DNA from: Planococcus sp. MB-3u-03 | GTDB taxonomy: Bacteria > Bacillota > Bacilli > Bacillales_A > Planococcaceae | Reading direction: 5' to 3' | Assembly (NCBI RefSeq): GCF_002833405.1 | Contig: NZ_CP025135.1 | Location: 2,895,501 to 2,959,500 of the forward strand | DNA: 64,000 nucleotides | Part shown: piece after piece, positions 63,884 to 64,000 of the stretch | How positions within the stretch are numbered: the stretch's first letter is position 1 | Layout: each line of letters begins with the position of its first letter | Made by a program: the position numbers and the translations under genes | The notes under the pieces: generated by a model | What the model saw: only the letters and a program-made list of their open reading frames with translations | The model's database searches: none | Told to the model about the DNA's origin: nothing

Positions 63884-64000
63884 AGGCTCCTCCTGTCTAA
63901 CGAAAAAAAATTCTTACATATATTGTAACCTTTCTTTTGCCGCTAGAGACAGTTTCGTTTTTGGAAATTGCGTTTTTTCTATTCCACGAAAAAGGCGGCG

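Overview
The window reads as chromosome from a low-to-moderate GC Gram-positive of the order Bacillales, most likely a Planococcus-like member of the Planococcaceae. This is inferred from the style of the proteins (MsmX-type ATPase, RsbR, YsnF/YflT, UPF0180, PbuG, ExoA, RlmN, YkoW-like GGDEF-EAL), from strong AGGAGG ribosome binding sites with frequent TTG/GTG starts, from SigB-type promoters and from an L-box lysine riboswitch. There are no sporulation genes, rRNA, tRNA, CRISPR arrays, prophage or insertion sequences.

Layout. 1-8.8 kb: 3'-truncated gltB, recQ, then a putative SigB unit (short-chain dehydrogenase plus GXWXG/DUF4334 protein). 8.9-14 kb: an XRE regulator, a pentapeptide-repeat protein, an overlapping three-gene unit of two DUF1538 membrane proteins and a tandem P-II-like protein whose second half is broken by five single-base losses, and a large catalase. 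14-18.5 kb: a teichoic-acid type glycerophosphotransferase, exoA, a UMF1-type MFS protein and a UPF0180-YtxH stress protein. 19-23.5 kb: a carbohydrate ABC importer (binding protein and two permeases) divergent from its msmX-type ATPase. 23.6-30 kb: rlmN, a VOC protein, and two paralogous CoA-transferases flanking a LytTR regulator. 30-41 kb: a NorA-like MFS pump, a CarH/LitR-type B12 photoreceptor regulator, pbuG, a CNT nucleoside transporter, a 14-TM MFS pump and an RND pump. 41-51 kb: TraB protein, YpfJ metallopeptidase, methyltransferase, riboswitch-controlled dapA, RsbR-like STAS protein, secreted CWB2 protein, YsnF-like stress protein, secreted LVIVD propeller and a YIP1 protein. 51-64 kb: two SigB-type SDRs, an EamA transporter, a large MHYT-PAS-GGDEF-EAL protein, a luciferase-like oxidoreductase, a lipoprotein hydrolase, and an ABC exporter next to a regulator that fuses a degenerate ABC domain to LytTR.

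How genes work together. Five transcription units (SDR-DUF4334, catalase, UPF0180-YtxH, YsnF and the SDR pair) carry GTTT(A/C)-N13-15-GGG promoter signatures typical of SigB, and an RsbR homologue that would feed the stressosome is encoded nearby, so much of the window looks like general-stress accessory content. The most striking regulatory signal is a pair of exact 11-bp-spaced direct repeats with core TTATACAA. One lies in the promoter of the CarH-like regulator and the other in front of the RND pump 9 kb away, which suggests a small light/B12-responsive regulon that includes drug or lipid efflux. A second signal is a family of five dispersed intergenic elements (120-300 bp) whose ends stay complementary in every copy although their sequences differ, which points to a conserved folded structure.
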